A stretch of DNA of 64,000 nt, taken from contig CBDFGG010000004.1 in assembly GCA_965247015.1 (NCBI GenBank), positions 682,001 through 746,000 on the forward strand, written 5' to 3'. The position numbers and the translations under genes were made by a program. Under the pieces are notes generated by a model. The model saw only the letters and a program-made list of their open reading frames with translations, did not search any database and was not told the DNA's origin. How positions within the stretch are numbered: the stretch's first letter is position 1; every line of letters starts with the position of its first letter. The DNA is from JAIXWP01 sp965247015 (lineage in GTDB: Bacteria > Bacteroidota > Bacteroidia > Flavobacteriales_D > Sanyastnellaceae). Positions 9,796 to 18,125 of this stretch are shown in pieces.

Positions 9796-10253
9796 TATTG
9801 AATCTCTGTTTCAATACGTGACTTTAAATCTTCGAACTTGGTTTGATCTGCTTGAACTGCTTTCAAGATATCCTCATCCTTCATATCAGCACCGAACGGA
9901 TTCTCTGCACCTCCCGCGATTTCTTCAGTTGATGGCAATTTCTTCATGGTGTTGTTCCAATCAGCCAACTCCGACTTCAACATCTCAATTGAAGAATACC
10001 ATGTCTTCACTTCTTTGTACTGAGCCATTTTCAAAGAATCAGTTGCTAGTAATGAGTCAGTAGACAATGTTGTCAATTCTGTGCTCAACTCATTCAACTT
10101 AACTGTGATGCTAGAGTCTAGAATTTGGCTTGACTTTGACATCGCTTCTTGAATTGTTCTTGCTTGACGAAGTTGTTCGCTCTCTTCACCAGCACAAGCA
10201 ATCAATGTTGCTACTGCAAAAAAGAATGTAAAGATTTTAAATGTTGTTTTCAT
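9795..10253 (-). CDS. Small putative lipoprotein, function unknown
   Basis: The 152-residue protein has a lipoprotein signal with lipobox LIAC near residue 20. A Ser/Thr/Leu-rich helical region, probably coiled coil, follows, with an acidic C-terminus. I do not recognise a named family. Its start overlaps the yidD stop (ATGA) and its stop overlaps the hemB start (TAATG), so it is translated within the yidD-hemB unit. A similarly built lipoprotein lies at 39184-39765. Confidence 0.75.
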   Translation of the reverse strand: MKTTFKIFTFFFAVATLIACAGEESEQLRQARTIQEAMSKSSQILDSSITVKLNELSTELTTLSTDSLLATDSLKMAQYKEVKTWYSSIEMLKSELADWNNTMKKLPSTEEIAGGAENPFGADMKDEDILKAVQADQTKFEDLKSRIETEIQ

Positions 10254-10498
10254 TTGAATTTTGAATTATTTATTTTTTTTTGTATTGGATCATATCCGCT
10301 AGTGCCCCATGGATGACATTTAGAAATTCTCTTCATGCCTAGCCATATTCCTTTTAATGGACCCCATTCTTCGATTGCTTCAATTGTATATTGACTGCAA
10401 GTTGGACTGTGCCGGCAGTTGCTGCCTAAAAAAGGGGAAATCACCCGCTGATACAACCGCACAGGAAAAACAAAGAGCTTCTTGAAAAGTTTTGACAC
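10250..10498 (-). CDS. yidD: Membrane protein insertion efficiency factor YidD
   Basis: The 82-residue protein carries the full YidD signature: LYQRVISPFLG, then C-R-x-x-P-T-C-S-x-Y, then the basic GMKRISKCHPW segment. YidD is an amphipathic inner-membrane-associated protein that assists YidC-dependent insertion. Gene length is normal. The start is GTG at 10496-10498. The stop overlaps the lipoprotein start by four bases. Confidence 0.95.
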   Translation of the reverse strand: MSKLFKKLFVFPVRLYQRVISPFLGSNCRHSPTCSQYTIEAIEEWGPLKGIWLGMKRISKCHPWGTSGYDPIQKKINNSKFK

Positions 10499-10532
10499 GT
10501 CGCAAATTTAGACATTCGCCAAAGGCAATTAT

Positions 10533-11087
10533 CTAAATTTTGTCAATTATTAAATAGCATGAGATGGTAAAGGCCATGCCAGCAACAACTCTTGACCAAA
10601 TAGAAGCTGGGATCTTTAATACTGATGTCGCTAAAAACCCTAGAAGCACGATCACTGATAGAATTAATAATTGACCCACCTCAATTCCAATATTAAAAAA
10701 GAATAAATTTAAAATCCATGATTCCGACTGATCAAACATCATTTTGAAATAGCTGGAAAAACCCATGCCGTGGATGAGCCCAAATCCCACCGTAATCGCA
10801 TAATTCCACCAAGAAACTTGTGATTTATTCCAAATAAAATTCAATAGCGCAGTTAATGCTATAGAAACTGAAATGAGCATTTCAATAACAGTACTCGAAA
10901 AAGTCAACCAACCCATAGCACTAGCCAGTAGAGTCAGAGAATGGCCAACAGTGAATGCTGTGGCTAATAAAATTATTTTCTTATAATCCTTCCAAAGGAA
11001 AGGCGCTGACATTGCGCATAAATAAAGCATGTGATCATATCCCTCAAGATCGGTGATATGCAATACGCCTTCTGCAATCTCATTCAT
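10533..11087 (-). CDS. HupE/UreJ-like membrane protein
   Basis: The 184-residue protein has about six hydrophobic segments. An N-terminal HITDLEGYDHMLYL motif holds conserved His and Asp residues; further polar markers are GHSLTL and GLIHGMGFSSYF. This fits the HupE/UreJ_2 family, whose classic members take up nickel or cobalt for hydrogenase or urease. No nickel enzyme lies nearby, so the metal specificity is open. Many Bacteroidota carry this gene without hydrogenase. It begins 9 nt after the DUF4290 gene in the same direction. Confidence 0.85.
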   Translation of the reverse strand: MNEIAEGVLHITDLEGYDHMLYLCAMSAPFLWKDYKKIILLATAFTVGHSLTLLASAMGWLTFSSTVIEMLISVSIALTALLNFIWNKSQVSWWNYAITVGFGLIHGMGFSSYFKMMFDQSESWILNLFFFNIGIEVGQLLILSVIVLLGFLATSVLKIPASIWSRVVAGMAFTISCYLIIDKI

Positions 11088-11096
11088 CTGAATGAC

Positions 11097-11774
11097 TTAT
11101 TTATGCTTCTTGAATTTGTTATTTTTCTTCTTAAAATTCATGTGCTTTTTCTTTCTGAAATTATCCGATTCATAATCCTGGAATTTATTTCCTTGAATCG
11201 TTTTGACAGCACTTAATTCGATTGACCCTTCAAGTCTAATCTTCCCATTGCTCAATGTCGTGAGATCCTTGAGAATGACATCATCTGTAACACTAGATCT
11301 ATTCCAGTTAAGAGCGTTTTGCTTCATCAAATTCGCAATAGAAATGGTGAATGCTTGGCGCTCCTCTCCCTCTTCCATTGCGCAACACTTATCAATCATG
11401 CGCTCTACATATCGCCCATAATGACCAAAACGAACATCCCCTTTCGGGTAATTCATTCGTCCGGGAGGGGCATCTAACTCCTCTGGATTAGGAACAGGAT
11501 ATGGACTATCTACATCCAATTTAAAATTGGACATGATATACAAGTGGTCCCAAAGTTTATGATTAAAATCTTCAATGTCTCTTAAGTAAGGAAACAATTG
11601 ACCCATCACACTTAGGATAGCACGACAACATTTATTTCGCTCTTCGCGATCTTCAATGGTCATGGCATATTCCACCATCTTCTGAATATTACGGCCATAC
11701 TCTGGAATAATCAAATCAGGACGTTGACTATTGTATGGTTGGAAGTCTAAACTCGAATTAATTTTCTCCGACAT
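11097..11774 (-). CDS. DUF4290 domain protein
   Basis: The 225 residues match the Bacteroidota-specific DUF4290 family. A mostly helical region includes YGRNIQKMVEYA, CCRAILSVMGQLFPYLRD and RFGHYGRYVERMI. It is followed by a very Lys-rich tail (about residues 205-225) with several KKK/NKFKK runs, suggesting nucleic-acid or ribosome contact. There is no experimental function I can name. It heads a short minus-strand unit with the HupE-like gene. A consensus -7 element lies about 65 bp upstream. Confidence 0.88.
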   Translation of the reverse strand: MSEKINSSLDFQPYNSQRPDLIIPEYGRNIQKMVEYAMTIEDREERNKCCRAILSVMGQLFPYLRDIEDFNHKLWDHLYIMSNFKLDVDSPYPVPNPEELDAPPGRMNYPKGDVRFGHYGRYVERMIDKCCAMEEGEERQAFTISIANLMKQNALNWNRSSVTDDVILKDLTTLSNGKIRLEGSIELSAVKTIQGNKFQDYESDNFRKKKHMNFKKKNNKFKKHK

Positions 11775-11838
11775 AGGAGTCTTTCTTAAATGATATTGGA
11801 TACCCTGCCCGAGACATATCAGATGCAGGTCTTTGCTA

Positions 11839-11846
11839 CAAATGTA
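11839..11846 (-). promoter_or_regulatory. Candidate -7 element for the DUF4290 gene
   Basis: The minus strand reads TACATTTG, a perfect match to the Bacteroidota -7 consensus TAnnTTTG. No clear TTTG is found about 20 nt further upstream, which would fall in the end of the helicase gene. The predicted leader is about 60 nt. Confidence 0.45.
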
Positions 11847-11867
11847 AGCAAATGCGTGTAATTATGT

Positions 11868-14204
11868 TTATAGCACTTTCAACTTGGCAAACTTGAGCAA
11901 TAACTGCTTCTGTCCAGCCGATGGGAAGAAAATAGTCGCTTTGATATCCGGAGCGTCTCCCTCCAAACTCAGCACTTTGCCTTTTCCAAACTTGTCATGC
12001 ATCACCTCCACTCCTGGCTGAATCTGATCTGCAGATGCCGGCGGACTATTGTCAAATAAACCAGGACCCGCAGTCGATGCTGCAGCGCTTATCTTCTTGA
12101 AATTAGGTGGTGGACTCACAGGAGCCGGTGCCTCTTGAGGAGCTTGTACTCTCGGCTTCGGAGCGCTATACCCCGTAGAAAAACCAGATCGCTCTTTCGA
12201 AAAATCTATTCCTCTCGGCGCCGTTCGTGCAGCTGGCGCTGATGGCATTTCTAAATACTGCTCATCTATTTCCTCAATGAAACGCGATGGCTCGCAATAG
12301 CTCAGCTGCCCCCAACGATATCTGCTCAAAGCATAACTCAATGTCGCACGCTTCTCAGCACGGGTAATGGCCACATAAAATAAACGTCGCTCCTCTTCCA
12401 TCTCCTCACGACTGTTCAATGACAACTGCGATGGAAACAAATTCTCTTCCATCCCCACGATGTTCACATACGGAAACTCCAATCCCTTCGCACCGTGAAT
12501 GGTCATCATGCTCACTTTATCATTGTCGCCATCATCAACATTATCTGCATCAGTCAACAACGCGACATCAATCAAGAAATCACTCAATGATGCAATGCTT
12601 TCACTGTTCTCCAACTCTTTTCGATCACTGAACTCTTTCATACCATTCAACAATTCTTGAATGTTGTCGTATCGAGCAACACCCTCTGGAGTTCTGTCAG
12701 CATATAGATCTTTCAACAAACCACTATGACTAGCAATGTGATGTCCGAGATCATACGCATTCTTCAAATTCAAATCAACTTGAAAACTCTTAATCATGGT
12801 CACAAATTCCATGATCTTATTCAGTGCTGCTCCACTTACGCCCACTTCTTGTGATCGAGCAATCATGTCCCAAATACTAATCTCTCTCTCCGCAGCTCCC
12901 ACCACGAGCTTATCGAGCGTTGTTTTTCCAATTCCCCTAGTAGGATAATTGATCACACGCTTCAAAGCTTCTTCATCATTCGGATTACATGTCAGTCTGA
13001 AATAGGCAAGCAAGTCTTTGATCTCTTTGCGTTGATAGAAACTCAAGCCTCCATAAATACGATATGGAATATTCAATTTTCTCAACGCTTCTTCAAACGC
13101 ACGGCTTTGTGCATTGGTACGATACAATATCGCAAAGTCTTTAAATGCTGCACCCTTCTCTTGCTTTGTGATGAAGATTTGATTCGACACAAAATTTCCT
13201 TCATCATTATCTGTCGCTGCTTTGTGCACGCGTATAGGTTGGCCTTGTTCATTATCGGTCCAAACCTGTTTTTTAATCTGGTCTTTGTTCTTAGAAATAA
13301 TGCTGTTGGCAGCTTCCACTATCACTTTTGTACTGCGATAATTTTGCTCCAACTTATACATTGCGAACTCAGGATAATCTCTTCTAAAGTTTAGAATATT
13401 CTGAATATTCGCACCACGGAAAGCATAGATACTTTGAGCATCGTCACCCACCACACAAACGTTTTCATGCACTGCACCCAACTGTTTTACGATGAGGTAC
13501 TGCGCGAAATTCGTATCCTGATACTCATCCACTAATATGAACTGAAACTTGTGCTGATAGCGATGAAGCACTTCTGGAAAATCTCTCAACAACACGTTTG
13601 TCTTAAACAACAAATCATCAAAGTCCATTGCTCCAGACTTGAACAAACGCATGTCGTACTTCGCATAAATCTCAGCCATCTTCGGCTTTCCGGTTTGTCT
13701 GTCGTCTGCAATCAAATCAACATCTTTCAAATAGTCTTGCGGAGAAATCAAATTATTCTTGCAGCTGCTGATACGATTATATACTGTGCCCGGTTTGTAA
13801 ATTTTATCATCCAAGCCCATCTCTTTAATGATGTCCTTCACTAAACTCTTAGCGTCGGTTGTATCATAAATGGTAAAATCTCTAGGGTAATTGATTCGAT
13901 CACACTCGATGCGAAGGATACGTGCGAAAATGGAGTGAAATGTACCCATCCAAATATTTCTCGCCTCATTATCTCCGACCAGTTTTCCAATTCTTTCCTT
14001 CATCTCCTTAGCTGCCTTATTCGTAAAGGTCAACGCCAAAATATTGAAAGGATCAATTCCACTTTGGACCAAATTGGCAATACGATAAGCAAGCACACGC
14101 GTTTTACCGGAGCCCGCTCCAGCAATAACCATCATCGCTCCGTTCATGTGCGCTGCGGCAGCACGTTGAGCATCATTTAATTGGGATAATAACTGTTGAT
14201 TCAC
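11868..14204 (-). CDS. ATP-dependent DNA helicase, UvrD/PcrA type
   Basis: The 778-residue superfamily 1A 3'-5' helicase acts in repair and replication restart. Walker A is GAGSGKT at residues 29-35. Other SF1 motifs are TFTNKAAKEM, DEYQDTN, GDDAQSIYAFRGA, LEQNYRS, TIHGAKGLEFPYV and the motif VI-like VAITRAEK. The C-terminus has a Pro/Ala-rich linker followed by a small conserved module (GVEVMHDKFGKGKV), as in PcrA, where that module contacts RNA polymerase. The start is GTG at 14202-14204, placed five bases after a TAATTTCG -7-like element. PcrA is the likelier name, but PcrA and UvrD are not separable here with certainty. Confidence 0.95.
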   Translation of the reverse strand: MNQQLLSQLNDAQRAAAAHMNGAMMVIAGAGSGKTRVLAYRIANLVQSGIDPFNILALTFTNKAAKEMKERIGKLVGDNEARNIWMGTFHSIFARILRIECDRINYPRDFTIYDTTDAKSLVKDIIKEMGLDDKIYKPGTVYNRISSCKNNLISPQDYLKDVDLIADDRQTGKPKMAEIYAKYDMRLFKSGAMDFDDLLFKTNVLLRDFPEVLHRYQHKFQFILVDEYQDTNFAQYLIVKQLGAVHENVCVVGDDAQSIYAFRGANIQNILNFRRDYPEFAMYKLEQNYRSTKVIVEAANSIISKNKDQIKKQVWTDNEQGQPIRVHKAATDNDEGNFVSNQIFITKQEKGAAFKDFAILYRTNAQSRAFEEALRKLNIPYRIYGGLSFYQRKEIKDLLAYFRLTCNPNDEEALKRVINYPTRGIGKTTLDKLVVGAAEREISIWDMIARSQEVGVSGAALNKIMEFVTMIKSFQVDLNLKNAYDLGHHIASHSGLLKDLYADRTPEGVARYDNIQELLNGMKEFSDRKELENSESIASLSDFLIDVALLTDADNVDDGDNDKVSMMTIHGAKGLEFPYVNIVGMEENLFPSQLSLNSREEMEEERRLFYVAITRAEKRATLSYALSRYRWGQLSYCEPSRFIEEIDEQYLEMPSAPAARTAPRGIDFSKERSGFSTGYSAPKPRVQAPQEAPAPVSPPPNFKKISAAASTAGPGLFDNSPPASADQIQPGVEVMHDKFGKGKVLSLEGDAPDIKATIFFPSAGQKQLLLKFAKLKVL

Positions 14205-14209
14205 ATCTG

Positions 14210-14217
14210 CGAAATTA
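14210..14217 (-). promoter_or_regulatory. Candidate -7 element for the helicase gene
   Basis: The minus strand reads TAATTTCG followed by CA, one mismatch from TAnnTTTG, only five bases before the GTG start. If real, the transcript would be leaderless or nearly so. Confidence 0.35.
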
Positions 14218-14311
14218 GTCCTTAAAACCCTTAAAAAAGTCCAATTTCATTGATTGTTAGAAAAAATTGTATCCCGCGAAATGACTACCTTCGCTTCTCA
14301 AATTTGACAAC

Positions 14312-15484
14312 ATGCCAAAGATTTTAATTATTGATGATGAAGCCGCAATCCGCGGAGCTCTTAAAGAGATTTTAGAATATGAATCTTTTGAAGTAGCTGA
14401 AGCCGAAGACGGACTAGCCGGTCTTAAAGCTGCTGAAAAAGAAAATTATGACCTGATTTTCTGCGACATCAAAATGCCTAAAATGGATGGCCTTGAAGTC
14501 CTTGAAAAATTAAAGGAAAAAGGCATCGAGTCACCCGTTGTAATCATCACTGGTCACGGCACCGTTGATACTGCTGTCGAGGCTCTCAAAAAAGGAGCGT
14601 ACGATTTCATTCAAAAACCTCTTGACCTCAATCGCGTCTTAGTAACTGTTCGCAACGCAAGCAATCAAACAGCGCTTGTAAATGAAACAAAAACACTTCG
14701 AAAAAAAGTAAATAAAACACTCGGCTCGAATATCATCGGCGAAAGTGCAGCGATCACTGAAATCAAAAAGATGATCGACACTGTCGCGCCTACTGAAGCT
14801 CGTGTACTTATCACTGGCGGAAATGGTAGCGGAAAAGAACTAGTAGCTCGCCAACTCCATGAAAAAAGTGAACGCGCTGCTGCTCCATTCATTGAGGTAA
14901 ACTGTGCAGCTATCCCTACAGAACTCATCGAAAGCGAACTCTTCGGGCACGAAAAAGGAGCGTTTACAAGTGCTATCAAAACACGTCTCGGCAAATTTGA
15001 ACTAGCGGATGGAGGAACTCTCTTCCTCGATGAAATTGGAGATATGTCATTAAGCGCGCAGGCCAAAGTATTGCGTGCTTTACAAGAATCTAAAATCACA
15101 CGTGTAGGAGGAGACAAAGACTTCAAAGTAAATGTTCGTGTCTTCGCTGCCACTAACAAAGACCTTCGCAAGGAAATCGCAGCAGGTAATTTCCGTGAAG
15201 ACTTATACCACCGACTTTCTGTAATCGTTATTCGCAATCCTTCGCTCAACGAACGAAAAGAAGATATTCCAGTTCTGGCCGAATACTTCTTGCAACAAAT
15301 CGCTGAAGACTACGGCCAACCTAAAAAAGAAATCACCGCAGGTGCCATCAAAGCACTGCAAGAACTCGATTGGACGGGAAATATTCGTGAATTCAGAAAT
15401 GTAATGGAACGATTGATTATTCTTTGTCCTAAGAATATTGACGACAAAGCAGTAAGAGCCTACGCAACTCCTCACTTTCACTAA
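14312..15484 (+). CDS. NtrC-family sigma-54 response regulator lacking a DNA-binding domain
   Basis: The 390-residue protein has a receiver domain (D8, D9, phospho-acceptor D52 in FCDIKMPKMDG) and an AAA+ domain with Walker A GGNGSGK at residues 169-175 and Walker B LFLDEIGD. The sigma-54 contact loop reads GAFTSA (residues 216-221) instead of GAFTGA. The protein ends shortly after the WTGNIREFRNVMERL sensor region and has no Fis-type helix-turn-helix. It may act without specific DNA binding, or through protein partners, as is seen for some Bacteroidota members. No cognate kinase is adjacent. A TACCTTCG -7-like element lies at 14285-14292. Confidence 0.9.
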   Translation: MPKILIIDDEAAIRGALKEILEYESFEVAEAEDGLAGLKAAEKENYDLIFCDIKMPKMDGLEVLEKLKEKGIESPVVIITGHGTVDTAVEALKKGAYDFIQKPLDLNRVLVTVRNASNQTALVNETKTLRKKVNKTLGSNIIGESAAITEIKKMIDTVAPTEARVLITGGNGSGKELVARQLHEKSERAAAPFIEVNCAAIPTELIESELFGHEKGAFTSAIKTRLGKFELADGGTLFLDEIGDMSLSAQAKVLRALQESKITRVGGDKDFKVNVRVFAATNKDLRKEIAAGNFREDLYHRLSVIVIRNPSLNERKEDIPVLAEYFLQQIAEDYGQPKKEITAGAIKALQELDWTGNIREFRNVMERLIILCPKNIDDKAVRAYATPHFH

Positions 15485-15489
15485 ATAAC

Positions 15490-15514
15490 AAGGCCTCTTA
15501 GGAGGTCTTTTTTT
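15490..15514. terminator. Bidirectional terminator between convergent genes
   Basis: The stem AAGGCCTC / GAGGTCTT (one G-T pair) is followed by T-rich sequence on the plus strand and preceded by A-rich sequence. It overlaps the last codons of the WecA-like gene and serves the regulator gene from the left. Confidence 0.75.
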
Positions 15515-16589
15515 CTTTTACGGGAATAAGAAATATTGCATTCGCTAACAAGACTGCAATTCCTCCTACGATCATGAAGGACATATTGGGCGTGCGCGCC
15601 GGAGTAATGAATGTAAGAGTGATGATGAAAAGTGTATAAGCGTAGAGCACATAACACACTTGTCTATGCGTCAATCCTATCGCCAACAAGCGGTGATGAA
15701 TGTGATTTTTATCCGCAGAAAAAGGTGAACGACCTTGTCGCATACGAATGATAAAGACGCGTAAGGTATCAATCAAGGGATATGATAAAATGGACATCGC
15801 TAATACAGGCTTTGACACGTCGCTCATGGCCGCAGAAAGACGGTAAGGAGGAAACTCAATCATCTTCATCACCAATACATAAACAACAACGCCAATAATC
15901 AACGAACCTGAATCACCCATAAAAAGCTTTGCTGGTTGCCAATTAAAAAATAAAAATCCAAAAAGCGAACCTCCCAAACCCGCAGCCAACAAAGCAAGTG
16001 GTGTATCGCCCGTACGATAGAACCAATAACAAAAAGCAGCACTCGCAATAAGGCCGGTTCCCGCTGCAAGGCCATCCACTCCATCAATCAGATTGATAGC
16101 ATTTACAATGACGATGTAGATGAATAATGACAAGCCCAGACTAACAGAATAGGGTAATACATCCACAGTAAAAAGCCCCCAAAACTGCGTCAAACGGATA
16201 TCTGCCATATATACCAGCACAAACCCTACAATGACGTGAATCAATAATTTTTTCGAAGGACTCACACCAATGATGTCATCTTTTAATCCCAAAAAGAACA
16301 AGATAAACATGGAGGCCAAGACATATTTGAACTCACCTAGAGCAGTGAGTGGATCGTAGTTATTTCCCAACTTCCAACTTGATTGTGAAGGAAACCACAG
16401 GCAATAAGAGATGATTGTTCCAGCAAAAATCATGATGCCACCAAGAGTGGGAACACTGCGTCGATGGAGCTTTCTTGCCTCGCCTGGCTCATCTACCAAG
16501 TGCTTCAATTTTGCAACCTTGATAAGCGCGGGAGTCGCTACCAACACCAATAGAAATGCTGTAAAAAACGGTAGAACTATTTCTAACAA
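15498..16589 (-). CDS. MraY/WecA-family undecaprenyl-phosphate sugar-phosphate transferase
   Basis: This multi-pass membrane enzyme moves a sugar-1-phosphate from a UDP-sugar to undecaprenyl phosphate, starting a surface glycan. Motifs include the cytoplasmic HRRSVPTLGG loop, FLGLKDDIIG, NAINLIDGVDGLAAG and FMGDSGSLIIG, and a C-terminal DKNHIHHRLLAIG loop that places it in the WecA-like rather than MraY group. I chose the TTG at 16587-16589 because an AAAGGAGG sits five bases before it and membrane helix 1 follows directly. The longer frame (to 16712) would overlap the upstream gene by 77 bp and adds 41 residues without family character. Last gene of the polysaccharide operon. Confidence 0.9.
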   Translation of the reverse strand: MLEIVLPFFTAFLLVLVATPALIKVAKLKHLVDEPGEARKLHRRSVPTLGGIMIFAGTIISYCLWFPSQSSWKLGNNYDPLTALGEFKYVLASMFILFFLGLKDDIIGVSPSKKLLIHVIVGFVLVYMADIRLTQFWGLFTVDVLPYSVSLGLSLFIYIVIVNAINLIDGVDGLAAGTGLIASAAFCYWFYRTGDTPLALLAAGLGGSLFGFLFFNWQPAKLFMGDSGSLIIGVVVYVLVMKMIEFPPYRLSAAMSDVSKPVLAMSILSYPLIDTLRVFIIRMRQGRSPFSADKNHIHHRLLAIGLTHRQVCYVLYAYTLFIITLTFITPARTPNMSFMIVGGIAVLLANAIFLIPVKEKKTS

Positions 16590-16635
16590 AACGGCCTCCT
16601 TTGAAGATTCACTGTAGTTAAGGTGCCGCAAGTTA

Positions 16636-18120
16636 CTAAAAATCGAAGTATCTATTGTGCAAATTTGTGCGCACACTGATATAGAAAATCTCCGATTTAA
16701 TAGCGTCTTCACGATTTAGATACCCAACCAAAACCTCTGCGTTTGTCTTTAAATTCAACTGATACCCCCACTCGGTTTCGAAATGCCTCACATCATTAGG
16801 ACTAAAGTCTGAAGCAATGTAATTGTATTTGAATCTTGTAAATGCTCTTTTGTATCGATACTCCACCACACCTATCACCTCTTCCGCGCCGCCACCTGAG
16901 GGCAATCCCAAGAATTGATTGACATGATCCAATCCCATAATATCATATCGTGAAGCATATGCTTCCTTATTGGTTTTATTATACTCCAATTGAATATCCA
17001 AATGGCGAACTCCAACATTCAGCCATTTGAATCCACCTTGATAACCATCTGAAATTCCAAGCTCCCCATCAAACATATATTGGCCATAAAGCCAAAAGTT
17101 TGGAGTAGGCTGTATTCTCAAATTCACTCCAGTGTATACATTATTCTTTCCATCAAAACCTTCTACACCACTACTCAGACCTAGCACCGGCACATAAGTG
17201 TTCCAAGGCTGCGCTACCACTGCAGCACTATCCACGCGCTGCCACATGATTCCTTCAAACAAACCTAATTCTACATAACGATTGGGCTTATAGCTCAAGT
17301 AATGAAATGATGCTCCCTTTCTTTTGAATAAAGACTCTGGCACCTCACCGGCAGGCAAACGTTCTTGAGACAGGAGCGTTGCATAGGTGGAAGAATACAT
17401 CAACTTACCATCGAGGAACAATACACTTCCCTTAATGAAAGGATAATTAGAAACACCGTCTGTCAGCAATAAACTTCGATATCCGTGACCCACGAAAAGA
17501 CGATCGTACCCAAGCTCTAATTGCGCTCGCTTTTTGATCTTATAAGTCAATGTACCAAAACTCTGTGCATAGTCATAACCGACCTCTTTAAACGCTTTCA
17601 CTCTGCCATAACCAGGAAAAACTCCAGTAGAATTCACGTATTGCTGAATGTAATAGGAAGGCAGGCGCTGTACTTCGTAAAAACCGGTATGGAATGAAAA
17701 GTCTCGTCCTATCTCTCCTGCTAGCAATAGACCACGATTATTCACTGTAAAAAATTCAGGAATATCATCACTCACAAACTCCGAACGATTCATCGCATAA
17801 CTAAAATCTAACAACGGATCAATGGATATGCGATAGTCATCTTGTTTGATCTGAAGCGCATGATCGCGCATCAGCTTTACTCCAAAATCGGAATAGTATT
17901 TTGCACTGTCCTTTTGATAGAAGAAAGAATCTTCTTTTCTAAATGTAAAAGGTAAATATGGCTTTAAACCAAAATGAGAAATAGAAACAGTATCAGAAAA
18001 GGCGCTTTGCTCTAGGTTTCTAGAATACCAACGCTGCAAGGGAATGTGCTCTGTCTGAGCAAAAATCTCAGAAACATAGCTCAAAAAAAAGCAAAATATC
18101 AAAACCGAACGAACGTTCAT
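16636..18120 (-). CDS. Wzi/RemB-like outer-membrane beta-barrel protein
   Basis: The 494-residue protein has a signal peptide (about residues 1-21, ending in IFA before Q). Alternating aromatic/hydrophobic strands and a C-terminus ending in YFDF are typical of outer-membrane barrels. It resembles the capsule-assembly Wzi family and the Flavobacterium gliding-associated RemB protein, both linked to surface polysaccharide. Placement between a GDP-fucose synthase and a lipid-linked sugar transferase fits a role in exopolysaccharide attachment or export. The start codon overlaps the fcl stop (ATGA). A palindrome of the family described separately covers this overlap. Confidence 0.72.
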   Translation of the reverse strand: MNVRSVLIFCFFLSYVSEIFAQTEHIPLQRWYSRNLEQSAFSDTVSISHFGLKPYLPFTFRKEDSFFYQKDSAKYYSDFGVKLMRDHALQIKQDDYRISIDPLLDFSYAMNRSEFVSDDIPEFFTVNNRGLLLAGEIGRDFSFHTGFYEVQRLPSYYIQQYVNSTGVFPGYGRVKAFKEVGYDYAQSFGTLTYKIKKRAQLELGYDRLFVGHGYRSLLLTDGVSNYPFIKGSVLFLDGKLMYSSTYATLLSQERLPAGEVPESLFKRKGASFHYLSYKPNRYVELGLFEGIMWQRVDSAAVVAQPWNTYVPVLGLSSGVEGFDGKNNVYTGVNLRIQPTPNFWLYGQYMFDGELGISDGYQGGFKWLNVGVRHLDIQLEYNKTNKEAYASRYDIMGLDHVNQFLGLPSGGGAEEVIGVVEYRYKRAFTRFKYNYIASDFSPNDVRHFETEWGYQLNLKTNAEVLVGYLNREDAIKSEIFYISVRTNLHNRYFDF

Positions 18121-18125
18121 TCGGT
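18104..18125. repeat. ACCGAA/TTCGGT palindrome, copy 1 (22 bp, N10)
   Basis: The outer arms ACCGAA and TTCGGT enclose a 10-bp centre, CGAACGTTCA, that is itself nearly palindromic. It lies across the fcl stop codon and the Wzi/RemB-like start codon, so no single protein sequence explains it. Confidence 0.75.

Noticed and set aside
14665..15249. 194-codon antisense ORF within the NtrC-like gene
   Set aside because: It lies fully opposite a well-supported gene; the length comes from codon bias of the sense strand.
16590..16712. Longer start for the WecA-like gene
   Set aside because: It would overlap the upstream barrel gene by 77 bp and adds 41 residues with no membrane-enzyme character, while a TTG with a strong SD sits at 16587-16589.
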